A stretch of DNA of 64,000 nt from Propionimicrobium sp. PCR01-08-3 (GTDB taxonomy: Bacteria > Actinomycetota > Actinomycetes > Propionibacteriales > Propionibacteriaceae): assembly GCF_030286045.1 (NCBI RefSeq), contig NZ_CP127390.1:2373482-2437481 (forward strand), read 5' to 3'. The position numbers and the translations under genes are program-made. Below, in pieces: positions 36,032 through 46,592 of the stretch. The stretch's first letter is position 1. Every line of letters starts with the position of its first letter. Below the pieces are notes generated by a model that saw nothing but the letters and a program-made list of their open reading frames with translations, ran no database searches and was not told the DNA's origin.

Positions 36032-36952
36032 ATGTCACCACCGATCGAATGCATAGCCCTTAGCAAGAAGTTCGGCCATCTAACGGCGGTCCGTGACCTC
36101 AACCTGTCACTGGAGGAGGGAACCGTACTGGGTTTCGTCGGTCCGAACGGCGCCGGAAAATCCACCACCATCCGGATGCTGCTCGGTTTGGCCCGTCCGA
36201 GTGCCGGAAGTGTGCGAATCTTCGGCTCCGAGCCGCAGCGCGACGTCAAGGTGCGAGGACGAGTCGGCTACTCCCCCGGTGAGTTGCGATTGGACGACCG
36301 GCTCAGCGTCAAGACGACGCTGGCGAGTTGGGCCAGATTGCGGGGCACGGTGGACGCCGGATTTCGCGACGAGTTGATCGAACGGCTGGACGTTCAGCCG
36401 GACCGGCAGGTGCGCGGGCTCTCCACCGGAAACCGGCGAAAGGTCGCGTTGGTCGGCGCACTGATGTCCAAACCCGACCTGCTGATTCTGGATGAGCCAA
36501 CAAATGGGCTCGACCCGATCGTCCAGTCAGAATTCATGACCATTCTCTCCGAAGCCGCGCTGCGGGGCACCAGCATATTGCTGTCGTCCCATATTCTCAG
36601 CGAGGTCGAACGCATTGCCGATCTGGTGCTCGTGATTCGGGCCGGAGCAATCGTCGCGTCGGGGCCCACCAAACAATTGCGCGGAGATCTGCCACAGATC
36701 TTCCGGGCCAACTTCCGAACCGATGCCCCGGCGGCAACGCAATTCGAGCAACTGACCGGCACCATAAAGGTCGAAAAGCCGCACTCCCGAGAATTGCTGA
36801 TCCACTGGTCGGGGCCTCCCGGCCCACTATTGTCGCGGCTGGCCGATTATGAACTCGATTCGCTCACCGCGCCCGAGCCGGATTTGGAGCAGGCATTCCT
36901 TTCCTACTACCGCTCCGATCAGCCAACGGACGCGAAACGAGGTGAATCATGA
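36032..36952 (+). CDS. ABC transporter ATP-binding protein
   Basis: 306 aa. Nucleotide-binding subunit: Walker A GPNGAGKST, Walker B LLILDEPTNGLD, H-loop SSHILSEV. The signature reads LSTGNRRKV in place of LSGGQ. The C-terminal DUF-type extension of about 90 residues is normal for ABC-2 exporters. Two ATGs follow AAGGAG (36029 and 36032); the second has better spacing. Ends in a 4-nt overlap with the permease. With TetR control, a drug or toxic-metabolite exporter is likely. Confidence 0.92.
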   Translation: MSPPIECIALSKKFGHLTAVRDLNLSLEEGTVLGFVGPNGAGKSTTIRMLLGLARPSAGSVRIFGSEPQRDVKVRGRVGYSPGELRLDDRLSVKTTLASWARLRGTVDAGFRDELIERLDVQPDRQVRGLSTGNRRKVALVGALMSKPDLLILDEPTNGLDPIVQSEFMTILSEAALRGTSILLSSHILSEVERIADLVLVIRAGAIVASGPTKQLRGDLPQIFRANFRTDAPAATQFEQLTGTIKVEKPHSRELLIHWSGPPGPLLSRLADYELDSLTAPEPDLEQAFLSYYRSDQPTDAKRGES

Positions 36953-37746
36953 AACTCGAATTGTTCACCCGGGCCATGGCCACGCAAAGACGCGCCGCCG
37001 TGATCTGGTGCATCTGCCTGATAGCACTCACGGCGTCAGTGGTGGCGCTTTGGCCTTCAATGAGTGGCTCCGGATCACTGGAGTCGATATTTGCGGGGTT
37101 ACCGCCCGAAGTCATCTCCTCGCTCGGACTGAACGACTTTGGTTCCCCGGCAGGATTCCTCAACGGAAACCTCTATGCGGTTTTCATGCCGCTATTGTTC
37201 GCAGTGCTGGGCACGGTGCAGATGAATGCGCTCACCGCAGCCGATGAGGACGCGGGCAGGCTCGAACTATTGCTGGCACTTCCGGTATCCAGGATGCAGG
37301 TCTATATCAGCCGCTTCGTCGCGGTATTTCTGGTGCTTGCCGGTATTGCCGCGGTCACCGGTGCGACGATCTGGATAACTGCCCCATGGTTCGATATGGA
37401 GATCGAACCGGCAGGCATCGCAGCGGTCACCTTGAGCGTCTTTCTTCTGGGCATGCTGCAGGCATCATTGGTGCTGGCGCTGGCCGGCATCGGAATGCGC
37501 GCCTCTGCCGTCAATGCCGTCGCGTTCGCGGTCATCGCAGCCGGATACGTGCTGCACGCCCTACTGCCGTTGGCAGATCTCGAATTCGATTGGGCACGGC
37601 TCTCCCCCTGGCATTGGGCGCTTGGTGGCGACCCGCTGAACTCCGGTTTCGATGGCGAGGGAGCTGCGCTCCTGGTCGCATGCAGTGCCGTGCTGCTGGT
37701 GGCCGGTCTGCTGGCCATTGGGCGGCGGACGATCCGCTCGAGCTAG
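36949..37746 (+). CDS. ABC-2 type transporter permease
   Basis: 265 aa, with about six membrane helices (for example 18-36, 80-95, 120-145, 160-185, 188-208, 240-258). The cytoplasmic stretch EDAGRLELLLALPVSRMQVY is the coupling region seen in ABC-2 permeases. Partner of the preceding ATPase through an ATGA overlap. Substrate unknown. A strong bidirectional terminator follows 12 bp after the stop. Confidence 0.9.
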   Translation: MKLELFTRAMATQRRAAVIWCICLIALTASVVALWPSMSGSGSLESIFAGLPPEVISSLGLNDFGSPAGFLNGNLYAVFMPLLFAVLGTVQMNALTAADEDAGRLELLLALPVSRMQVYISRFVAVFLVLAGIAAVTGATIWITAPWFDMEIEPAGIAAVTLSVFLLGMLQASLVLALAGIGMRASAVNAVAFAVIAAGYVLHALLPLADLEFDWARLSPWHWALGGDPLNSGFDGEGAALLVACSAVLLVAGLLAIGRRTIRSS

Positions 37747-37757
37747 AAAGACAGAAA

Positions 37758-37793
37758 GTGGGTGGTGGCTCCCGGTTGGGAACCACCACCCAC
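37758..37793. terminator. Bidirectional terminator between ABC permease and clpC
   Basis: GTGGGTGGTGG pairs perfectly with CCACCACCCAC, extended by TCCC/GGGA around a 4-nt loop. AAA precedes and TCTTT follows, so it can end transcription from both sides. Confidence 0.9.
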
Positions 37794-37829
37794 TCTTTAT
37801 GGTCTGAGCTTCACGCCCACATCAGCCGA

Positions 37830-40364
<2,535 letters not shown>

Positions 40365-40433
40365 TCGACTCCTCTGGTTGGCTTTTGCAAGCCCTCCGTT
40401 GCGCCAGTTGCCTGGCGCCTTCACAAATAGTCT

Positions 40434-40488
40434 AGGGAGTGCCTCCCAATCCTGATCCTCAAGGGACCAGCATCAGGTGACACTCCCT
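40434..40488. promoter_or_regulatory. Nested inverted repeats upstream of clpC
   Basis: Outer arms AGGGAGTG (40434) and CACTCCCT (40481) enclose inner arms CCTGAT (40451) and ATCAGG (40472). The outer arm adjoins a TAGACT -10 hexamer for clpC (minus strand, 40429-40434). Candidate operator or RNA structure; the regulator is unknown. Confidence 0.45.
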
Positions 40489-40620
40489 ATAACCGTCTAC
40501 CGTTCGGCAAACTTCCTACGTTCGCCGTCGGCTTGATCCATCATTCGGCACCGTTTCAAGCGTTTTCGGCCCGAGTCACGGGGTCAGGACAACCGACGAA
40601 CCGGAAGCGATCGCGGTATG

Positions 40621-40947
40621 TCAGTTGTTGGCTGCCTCATAGGCGGCGCGCACCTCGGCGGGGACGCGGCCCCGGGCGCTCACCTCATAACCGTTGTCAG
40701 CAGCCCAGGCCCGGATCTCGGCGGGCGAGGAGCCGGCCGCAGCGGTGCTGCCCGCCGAACGGGCGCGCTGGCCACGGACGCGGCGTGCGGCGCCGACATA
40801 AGGCGCCAATGCCTCGCGCAGGGAATCAGCATTTTTCTTCGAAAGATCGATCTCGTAGTTGACTCCGTCAAGGCCAAAGCGGACCTTTTCGGTAGCGGGG
40901 CTTTCGTCGATATCGTCGATCAGAATAATCTCGACTCTTTGAGCCAT
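40621..40947 (-). CDS. lsr2: Lsr2, nucleoid-associated xenogeneic silencer
   Basis: 108 aa. N-terminal oligomerisation domain (VEIILIDDIDESPATEKVRFGLDG), then a C-terminal DNA-binding domain with the AT-hook-like RGR in SARGRVPAEV and a WAADNGYEV helix. Lsr2 bridges AT-rich DNA and silences foreign genes in actinobacteria, in the manner of H-NS. ATG follows AGGAGA. Placed between folK and clpC, as in mycobacteria. Confidence 0.96.
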   Translation of the reverse strand: MAQRVEIILIDDIDESPATEKVRFGLDGVNYEIDLSKKNADSLREALAPYVGAARRVRGQRARSAGSTAAAGSSPAEIRAWAADNGYEVSARGRVPAEVRAAYEAANN

Positions 40948-41002
40948 TTCTTCTCCTAGGTGTGGGTGACACACGTTTTGCGGTCCCTGTAATTCCACCG
41001 CA

Positions 41003-41008
41003 ACTATA
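41003..41008 (-). promoter_or_regulatory. -10 box of lsr2
   Basis: TATAGT on the minus strand, about 55 bp before the ATG, just behind the folK stop; the -35 region (GTGATC at 17 bp) is weak. Confidence 0.45.
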
Positions 41009-41027
41009 GCCGAACTGCAAGTCGGGA

Positions 41028-41582
41028 TCACGGTTTGATTAACGAAACGCCTGTGAGTTTGTTTACCCCCGAAGTATCCATGGTGGCTACCAGATCATCG
41101 ACGCGTCCTTGCGGAAGCTCTGCACGATGGTCGATTTCCAGCCACGGGACGAGCACAAAAGCGCGTTCGTGTGCTCGCGGATGCGGCAGCGTCAATTCTT
41201 CGGTATCACTGACGCGTCGTCCGACCTGAATCAGATCGATATCCAAAGTGCGGGGTCCGTGCGGATTATCCGGGTCGCGTACCCGGCCATATGCCTCTTC
41301 TATTGCCAAGCAGCGCTGCAACAGCGTCAATGGCTCGAGAGTTGAATCGGCAATCACAACTGCGTTATAGAAGTCGGGTTGATCGACATTACCCACCGGC
41401 GCCGTGCAATAGATCGACGAGACGTCGGCCACGATCACATCCGGAGTTTCCGCCAGCCGGTCCACGGCTGCCTGAAGATTCTCGACCGAATCACCTTCAT
41501 TCGAGCCGAGACTGAAGACCACCTGATTGAGTGGCCTGAGATCGCCCAGGGTGTCGACATCAATAGCGAAGATCTCAGTCAT
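41028..41582 (-). CDS. folK: 2-amino-4-hydroxy-6-hydroxymethyldihydropteridine pyrophosphokinase
   Basis: 184 aa. Transfers pyrophosphate from ATP to hydroxymethyl-dihydropterin. Motifs: FSLGSNEGDSVENL, the ring-stacking PDFYNAVV, and the signature DPDNPHGPRTLDIDLI, followed by LPHPRAHERAFVL. Overlaps folB by 8 bp; last gene of the folE-folP-folB-folK group. Confidence 0.95.
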   Translation of the reverse strand: MTEIFAIDVDTLGDLRPLNQVVFSLGSNEGDSVENLQAAVDRLAETPDVIVADVSSIYCTAPVGNVDQPDFYNAVVIADSTLEPLTLLQRCLAIEEAYGRVRDPDNPHGPRTLDIDLIQVGRRVSDTEELTLPHPRAHERAFVLVPWLEIDHRAELPQGRVDDLVATMDTSGVNKLTGVSLIKP

Positions 41583-41943
41583 GTTTACTCCTTGAAATCA
41601 TCACGGCCACATCGTCAAATCGGACGGTGATCGGCGCCTGTGGCTTATGAACGGTAACGGTGACGCTTTGGACGCGTTGATCTTTGAGCACCGCGGATAC
41701 GATCCGGTCCGCCAGTGTTTCGATGAGATTCACCGGTTCACCCTCGACAATACCGACCACCGTGGTGGCCAATTCGCCATAATCGACGGTTTCGGTGATC
41801 TCGTCTGCGGATGGCATATCGACCACGAGTTCAAGATCGACAATGAAATCTTGACCGGTTTGACGCTCGTCGGCCAGAACTCCGTGATATCCCCGGCCGG
41901 CCAGACCGGTGAGGGCGATGACCGCCCGCTGCTGAGTGTCCAT
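41575..41943 (-). CDS. folB: Dihydroneopterin aldolase
   Basis: 122 aa. Cleaves dihydroneopterin to hydroxymethyl-dihydropterin and glycolaldehyde. Small tunnelling fold with LAGRGYHGVLADERQTGQDF (catalytic Tyr and Glu region), VDYGELA, LIETLADRI and the VHKPQAPI ending with the catalytic Lys. Separated from folP by 140 bp, with a leaderless-type -10 box of its own. Confidence 0.95.
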   Translation of the reverse strand: MDTQQRAVIALTGLAGRGYHGVLADERQTGQDFIVDLELVVDMPSADEITETVDYGELATTVVGIVEGEPVNLIETLADRIVSAVLKDQRVQSVTVTVHKPQAPITVRFDDVAVMISRSKHD

Positions 41944-41949
41944 GCGCGA

Positions 41950-41955
41950 AGGCTA
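41950..41955 (-). promoter_or_regulatory. -10 box of folB (leaderless)
   Basis: TAGCCT on the minus strand ends 6 nt before the folB ATG. Confidence 0.5.
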
Positions 41956-42083
41956 CTCGACCCGGTCGGCCGATTGCCCAGGTTCGGCTCATCTGACCAC
42001 CACGGTCTGATTCAGGCCCGGGTCGATCGGCCTGTCATCAGGTGTGCCGGTTCACTTCCCGTCGCCCACCGGTCTGGCCGCAG

Positions 42084-42890
42084 CTAACCTTGTGACCGCT
42101 TGATGCGCTCGACGACGGCGATCGCATCTCGCTGCCCGCGCACCTCGTGGGTCCGGACCGCCCAAATCCCCTGCTGCGCGCAAATGACCGAGATGGCGGC
42201 AGTCGCGCCGTCCCTGCTGGCGGGCTCTCTGTCGGCCAGCAGATGACCGAGGAACCGTTTGCGGGAAGCCCCGATCAGCACCCGATGGCCGAGCACCGAG
42301 AAGGCGTCCACGTGGGCGAGTATCGACCAATCCTGCTCGGCCGTCTTGGCGAAACCGAGCCCGGGGTCGACGATGATCTTCTCGGAGTCGATCCCGGATT
42401 CCTCGCATGCTTGCAGCCGGGCCCGCAATTCGTCGATGACTTCGGGCACCACATCGTCGTATCGGGCCAGCCGGTTCATCACCGCGCCGTGCCCCCGCCA
42501 GTGCTGGCAGACGTATTCGACACCGGACGCGGCGATGATGCCCAGCATCCCGGGATCGGCCAGCCCGCCGGAGACATCGTTGATGATTCTCGCGCCCGCA
42601 TCGATCACCTGCCGGGCCACCTCGGCCCGCATCGTGTCGACGCTCACCGGAGCCTTCCCGGCAAGTCCACGGACGACCGGAAGGACCCGCTCCAGTTCGA
42701 TCTCGGCGGCCGGACGCACGGCCCCCGGCCGGGTCGATTCACCGCCGACATCCAGCAGGTCCGCGCCTTGGGCGATGAGCTCTTCACCATGAGCTATCGC
42801 GTCGGTGGGGTTCAGCCACAGGCCGCCATCGGAAAAAGAATCCGGGGTGACGTTGACCACCCCCATGACCAAGGTGCGCTGCCGGTTCAT
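42084..42890 (-). CDS. folP: Dihydropteroate synthase
   Basis: 268 aa. Joins pterin pyrophosphate to p-aminobenzoate; target of sulfonamides. Motifs: [47 protein letters not shown], and [12 protein letters not shown] barrel of normal length. Start overlaps the folE stop (ATGA). Confidence 0.96.
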   Translation of the reverse strand: MNRQRTLVMGVVNVTPDSFSDGGLWLNPTDAIAHGEELIAQGADLLDVGGESTRPGAVRPAAEIELERVLPVVRGLAGKAPVSVDTMRAEVARQVIDAGARIINDVSGGLADPGMLGIIAASGVEYVCQHWRGHGAVMNRLARYDDVVPEVIDELRARLQACEESGIDSEKIIVDPGLGFAKTAEQDWSILAHVDAFSVLGHRVLIGASRKRFLGHLLADREPASRDGATAAISVICAQQGIWAVRTHEVRGQRDAIAVVERIKRSQG

Positions 42891-43513
42891 CGTCCCTGGA
42901 CGATCAGGCTCATGGCCTCGGCCCGGGTCGCGGGATCGCGTAACTGCCCACGCACTGCCGAGGTGGTCGTCCGGGAGCCGGGTTTACGGACGCCACGCAT
43001 CGTCATGCACATGTGCTCGCAATCGACCACCACCAGGGCGCCCCGCACGTGCAGGTGGGCCACCAGGGCATCGGCGATCTGAGTCGTCAGCCGCTCCTGC
43101 ACCTGAGGACGCTTCGCGTAGACATCGACGAGCCGGGCGATCTTGCTCAGGCCGGTGACCCGGCCCGATTCCGGCGGAATATAGGCGACATGGGCGAGCC
43201 CATGGAAAGGCAGCAGATGATGCTCACAAAAGCTCTGCACCTCGATGTCGCGCACCAGCACCATCTCGTCGTGCGAGGCATCGAAGGTCGTCGACAAAAT
43301 CTCTTCGGGATCCTGGGTCAACCCGGCGAAGATCTCTGCGCAGGCACGGGCGATGCGAGCCGGGGTCTCCTGCAATCCGTCGCGATCGGGATCTTCACCG
43401 ATGCCGATCAGGAACTCCCGTACCGCGGCCTCGATCCGCTCAGGATCGTAACCGGCCGGGTTTTCGGCGAGTTGGACCACCGCCCTGCGGGGTTTCTTCT
43501 TCGAGTCGGCCAT
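42887..43513 (-). CDS. folE: GTP cyclohydrolase I
   Basis: 208 aa from MADSKKK. Opens GTP to dihydroneopterin triphosphate. Catalytic and zinc motifs: [12 protein letters not shown] (Cys and His), [23 protein letters not shown] and the third ligand in [19 protein letters not shown] precedes the ATG, and TAGGAT about 33 nt upstream may be a separate -10 box. First gene of the folate operon. Confidence 0.96.
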   Translation of the reverse strand: MADSKKKPRRAVVQLAENPAGYDPERIEAAVREFLIGIGEDPDRDGLQETPARIARACAEIFAGLTQDPEEILSTTFDASHDEMVLVRDIEVQSFCEHHLLPFHGLAHVAYIPPESGRVTGLSKIARLVDVYAKRPQVQERLTTQIADALVAHLHVRGALVVVDCEHMCMTMRGVRKPGSRTTTSAVRGQLRDPATRAEAMSLIVQGR

Positions 43514-43558
43514 GTCTTCCTCTCGGTTCACGAAGTCGGGCAACATCCTAGCGACACG

Positions 43559-43597
43559 AGGTGGGCGCCGGTTCCCTCTCGGGCCCGGCGCCCACCT
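43559..43597 (-). terminator. Strong hairpin between the Gln/Pro-rich protein gene and folE
   Basis: AGGTGGGCGCCGG pairs perfectly over 13 bp with CCGGCGCCCACCT around a 13-nt loop. No T tract follows, so it is a terminator-like or leader hairpin rather than a textbook terminator. Confidence 0.6.
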
Positions 43598-43672
43598 GGC
43601 GTCCATGTGCTGGCCTCACAGTCACCGGCTTGTTTTTGGATGTGACCCGCCGGTGGGTTCGAGGTCAGGAGA

Positions 43673-44701
43673 TCACGCTGTCGGATCTGTGATGCAGTAG
43701 ACCTTTGCTGGTTCCGGATCGGGCAGGATGAAGGCGACGTCCGGGTAGGAGCAGCTGGACGCGTCCGTGCCCGGGACTTCGCTCTCGACCTTGAAATCAG
43801 CCTCCGGATCGGTGCAGGGAACCGGGATCCATTCCTTGATGTTGTCCGGCACGTAGCAAACGCCGACATCGAGCACTGGTGCCAGGCAGAGCGACAGGGT
43901 TGCGTAGTCGCTGCCCAGGTAGCCGGTCTGGTAGTAATTCACGTAGTCGGTGGCGCATTCGACATCGCCCCTGTCAACCGAGGCGACGATCAGTTTGAAT
44001 TCGCCTGCCAGGTTGCAGTCGACCACCTGATGGGTAACGGAGATGCTGCCATCGGCTTCCGGAGTCGCGCCGGGAACCTCGACGAACTGCAGGCACTGAC
44101 CGACCTCGAGCTCGTCCATCTGGGTGCCGCCGCTCGCCGGTGCACTGGGCACGTCGCCCGAGGTGGCCGGAGCCGAGGCGGAACCGATGTCGCTCGACGG
44201 CCCGGTCGGCTCATCATTGTTGCCGCCCAAGCGGGTGAAGGCGAAGATGGCGATGATGGCCACGATCAGGACGACGGCACCGATCGCGATCCACTTGCCC
44301 GGGCCGCCCTTGCCCCCTGCCGTGGGTGGGTTGGGGCCACCAGGCGGAGGAGTCTGACCACCGTAGTTTTGGCCCGCTCCCTGTGGGCCGTAGCCGCCCT
44401 GGAAGTTCTGGTTACCGGGCTGCGAACCCGGGTACTGCGACCCCTGGCCGGACGGCTGGCTTCCGGGGAACGACTGCTGGGAGGCGCTGGCGCCCTGGCC
44501 TTGCTGTCCGTTCCATGGCTGAGCGCCCGGATACTGCGATGTGGGCTGCTGGCTGGTCGGATACTGCGACGTCGGCTGTTCGCCGCCCTGATTCGGCGAC
44601 GACGGCTGAGCGCCGGGATTCTGGGATGCTGGCTGCCCGCCTTGCCCAGGCTGCTGAGGGCCCTGGGGTCGGTTATCGGGGCCGTAGTTTTGGTTCGACA
44701 T
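43673..44701 (-). CDS. Membrane protein with Gln/Pro/Gly-rich cytoplasmic repeats and Cys-rich outer domain
   Basis: 342 aa. The first 130 residues are Gln/Pro/Ser/Gly-rich with short repeats (SQYP, SQQPT, GSQPG). One membrane helix follows (about 137-157), then a Ser/Thr/Pro linker and a C-terminal domain of about 150 residues with eight Cys, probably disulfide-bonded outside the cell, with VGQCLQFVEVP and VPCTDPEADFKV repeats. This plan is common in actinobacterial LppU-like proteins of unknown role. It occupies the place between hpt and folE where ftsH is usual. Confidence 0.72.
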   Translation of the reverse strand: MSNQNYGPDNRPQGPQQPGQGGQPASQNPGAQPSSPNQGGEQPTSQYPTSQQPTSQYPGAQPWNGQQGQGASASQQSFPGSQPSGQGSQYPGSQPGNQNFQGGYGPQGAGQNYGGQTPPPGGPNPPTAGGKGGPGKWIAIGAVVLIVAIIAIFAFTRLGGNNDEPTGPSSDIGSASAPATSGDVPSAPASGGTQMDELEVGQCLQFVEVPGATPEADGSISVTHQVVDCNLAGEFKLIVASVDRGDVECATDYVNYYQTGYLGSDYATLSLCLAPVLDVGVCYVPDNIKEWIPVPCTDPEADFKVESEVPGTDASSCSYPDVAFILPDPEPAKVYCITDPTA

Positions 44702-44891
44702 ATCGTCCTTCACATTCGTCTTCGCCGAACGGCCGAATAAGCCACAGCTTAGCCACATCCGGGCCATCTGCCTGTCATCTCGTCAGAAGACGAACCGGCC
44801 GAAACTACGCTTTGAGCGTGACCTCGCCGCCGCACGGCCTGTGGATCATCGAAGCGGCGACGGTCGGCTGGGGCGCCGGGCCGGCACTTGT

Positions 44892-45443
44892 TCAGGAATA
44901 GACATGCGGCGCCAAGGTGGCCACATCGGTCAGATTTCGATAGCGCCCGTCGTAGTCAAGGCCGTATCCGACGACGAACTCGGTGGGAATATCGAAACCG
45001 ACATAGCGTGCCTCCACCGCCGAGGTGATGGCGTCCGGCTTGCGGAACATCGTCATCACCTCGATGCTGGCAGGCTCACGCGAGCGCAGATTCTGGATCA
45101 GGTAGCTCAAGGTCAGGCCGGTGTCGATGATGTCCTCGACGATCAGCACATTGAGCCCGGTGATGTCGGTGGTGAGGTCTTTGAGAATCCGGACCACGCC
45201 CGAGCTCTTCGTCCCCGAACCGTAGGAAGAGATGGCCATCCAATCGATACGGCAATGCGATTTCATGGCCCGGGTGAGGTCGGACATCACCATCATGGCG
45301 CCATTGAGCACGCCCACCATCAGCAGGTCACGACCTGCGTAATCTGCGTCGATTTGTTCGGCCAGCTCACAAACCCGTTCATGAACCTGATCGGAGCTCA
45401 GCAATACGTGTGCAAGATCTTCAGAAATATCCGCGGCATCCAC
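44892..45443 (-). CDS. hpt: Hypoxanthine phosphoribosyltransferase
   Basis: 183 aa. Purine salvage: joins PRPP with hypoxanthine or guanine. PRPP-binding signature VLIVEDIIDTGLTL, the flexible-loop SSYGSGTKSSG, and FVVGYGLDYDGRYRNL at the C-terminus. GTG start 7 nt behind a TAGACT box, a leaderless arrangement. Downstream of tilS, the usual actinobacterial pairing. Confidence 0.95.
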   Translation of the reverse strand: MDAADISEDLAHVLLSSDQVHERVCELAEQIDADYAGRDLLMVGVLNGAMMVMSDLTRAMKSHCRIDWMAISSYGSGTKSSGVVRILKDLTTDITGLNVLIVEDIIDTGLTLSYLIQNLRSREPASIEVMTMFRKPDAITSAVEARYVGFDIPTEFVVGYGLDYDGRYRNLTDVATLAPHVYS

Positions 45444-45450
45444 TCACCGG

Positions 45451-45456
45451 AGTCTA
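45451..45456 (-). promoter_or_regulatory. -10 box of hpt (leaderless)
   Basis: TAGACT on the minus strand ends 7 nt before the hpt GTG. Confidence 0.6.
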
Positions 45457-45602
45457 GCGGGCCGGTCGGCACGATGACACCGAGCGTTTCCCGGCCCACT
45501 CACGGGCGCCCCGGCAGCCACCGGACTCTGGCCCCTTCGAGGAACCACCGGCGCAGATCGACGCGCCGATCTCTTGCCACGACCCATGGCGACCGTCTCC
45601 GC

Positions 45603-46592
45603 CTATTCGCCCGGACGATCGGCAACGAGGAGACCGGCCTTGCGCCGCACCCGTACTCCCCCGGGCAGATCGACACCACGTTGGCCATGCCAGCGATCCA
45701 CCAACGCCTGCACCGAACGGACATGAGCGAAACCGGGCTGGTCGGCACCGGCGCGTACCAGCCAACCACGCAAGACCCTGGATGCGACGGCTTCGGGAAG
45801 CCCCGCCAGCATGGTCACGTCCAAGCCCTCGCCCGAGGCCGGAATCAGGGCTTCGGCACAGTCGTCGAGGGCGTCCCCATCCTGTCTGGCAAGGATCGCG
45901 GTGCGGGCCAGCGCCTCGGCGAACCTCGGCCCCAGCTCGGCCTCCAGCATGGGCATCACCCGTTGCCGGACGCGCACCCGCGCGAATTCCGGCTGGGCAT
46001 TCTGCGGGTCGTCCCAGACCTCGATGCCCCATTCGCGGCACGCCTTGGCCGTCGTCGTCCGGCGCAAGCCGAGCAACGGACGCCGAAACTGGGGTGCGGT
46101 GCCGAAACGCGGTGGCATGCCTGCCAGCGAGCGGGTGCCGGACCCCCTGGCGAGTCCCAGCAGCACGGTCTCGGCCTGATCGTCCAGGGTGTGACCGAGC
46201 AGGACGACCGCATGTGGCCCGGCCATCTCACTCAGCGCCTGATAGCGGGCGTCGCGGGCGGCCGCCTCCGTGCCGTCCGGAGAATCAGTGAGCACCTCGA
46301 CGCGCCGCACCTGCGCCGGCATGCCGATACCCTCCAACCGGGCAGCCACGGCCGCGGCGACCTGCGCAGAACCGGGCTGCAGACCATGGTCGACGATGAC
46401 GGCGCGCACGCTGGGCGTCCGATCGGCCGGCTTGCCTGCCAGATGACCCACCGCGCAGGCCAACGACGTGGAATCGGCACCGCCCGAGCAGGCCACCACG
46501 ATCTCGCGGCTCGGGTCGTCCAGCGCTGCGAATACCTGTTGCACGGCCTGGACGACCTGCAGTGCGGCCGGCCCCAAGGCCCGTCTAGCCAT
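45603..46592 (-). CDS. tilS: tRNA(Ile)-lysidine synthase
   Basis: 329 aa. Adds lysine to C34 of tRNA-Ile(CAU) with ATP, changing decoding from Met to Ile. PP-loop SGGADSTSLA near residue 36, VDHGLQPGS, LLGHTLDDQAETVLLGLARGSG and RPLLGLRR are all present. The short form without the extended C-terminal domain is usual in actinobacteria. Overlaps the preceding zinc protease gene by 8 bp. Confidence 0.94.
   Translation of the reverse strand: MARRALGPAALQVVQAVQQVFAALDDPSREIVVACSGGADSTSLACAVGHLAGKPADRTPSVRAVIVDHGLQPGSAQVAAAVAARLEGIGMPAQVRRVEVLTDSPDGTEAAARDARYQALSEMAGPHAVVLLGHTLDDQAETVLLGLARGSGTRSLAGMPPRFGTAPQFRRPLLGLRRTTTAKACREWGIEVWDDPQNAQPEFARVRVRQRVMPMLEAELGPRFAEALARTAILARQDGDALDDCAEALIPASGEGLDVTMLAGLPEAVASRVLRGWLVRAGADQPGFAHVRSVQALVDRWHGQRGVDLPGGVRVRRKAGLLVADRPGE

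Noticed and set aside
44300-44690. Repeats in the Gln/Pro-rich gene considered as a mobile or CRISPR repeat
   Set aside because: They are codon-level repeats of SQYP/SQPG within one coding frame.
45444-45602. 47-aa Arg-rich frame between tilS and hpt
   Set aside because: Ends just before the hpt start, but it overlaps the hpt promoter box and has no ribosome site or recognisable composition; an Arg-rich frame is expected by chance in this GC-rich gap.
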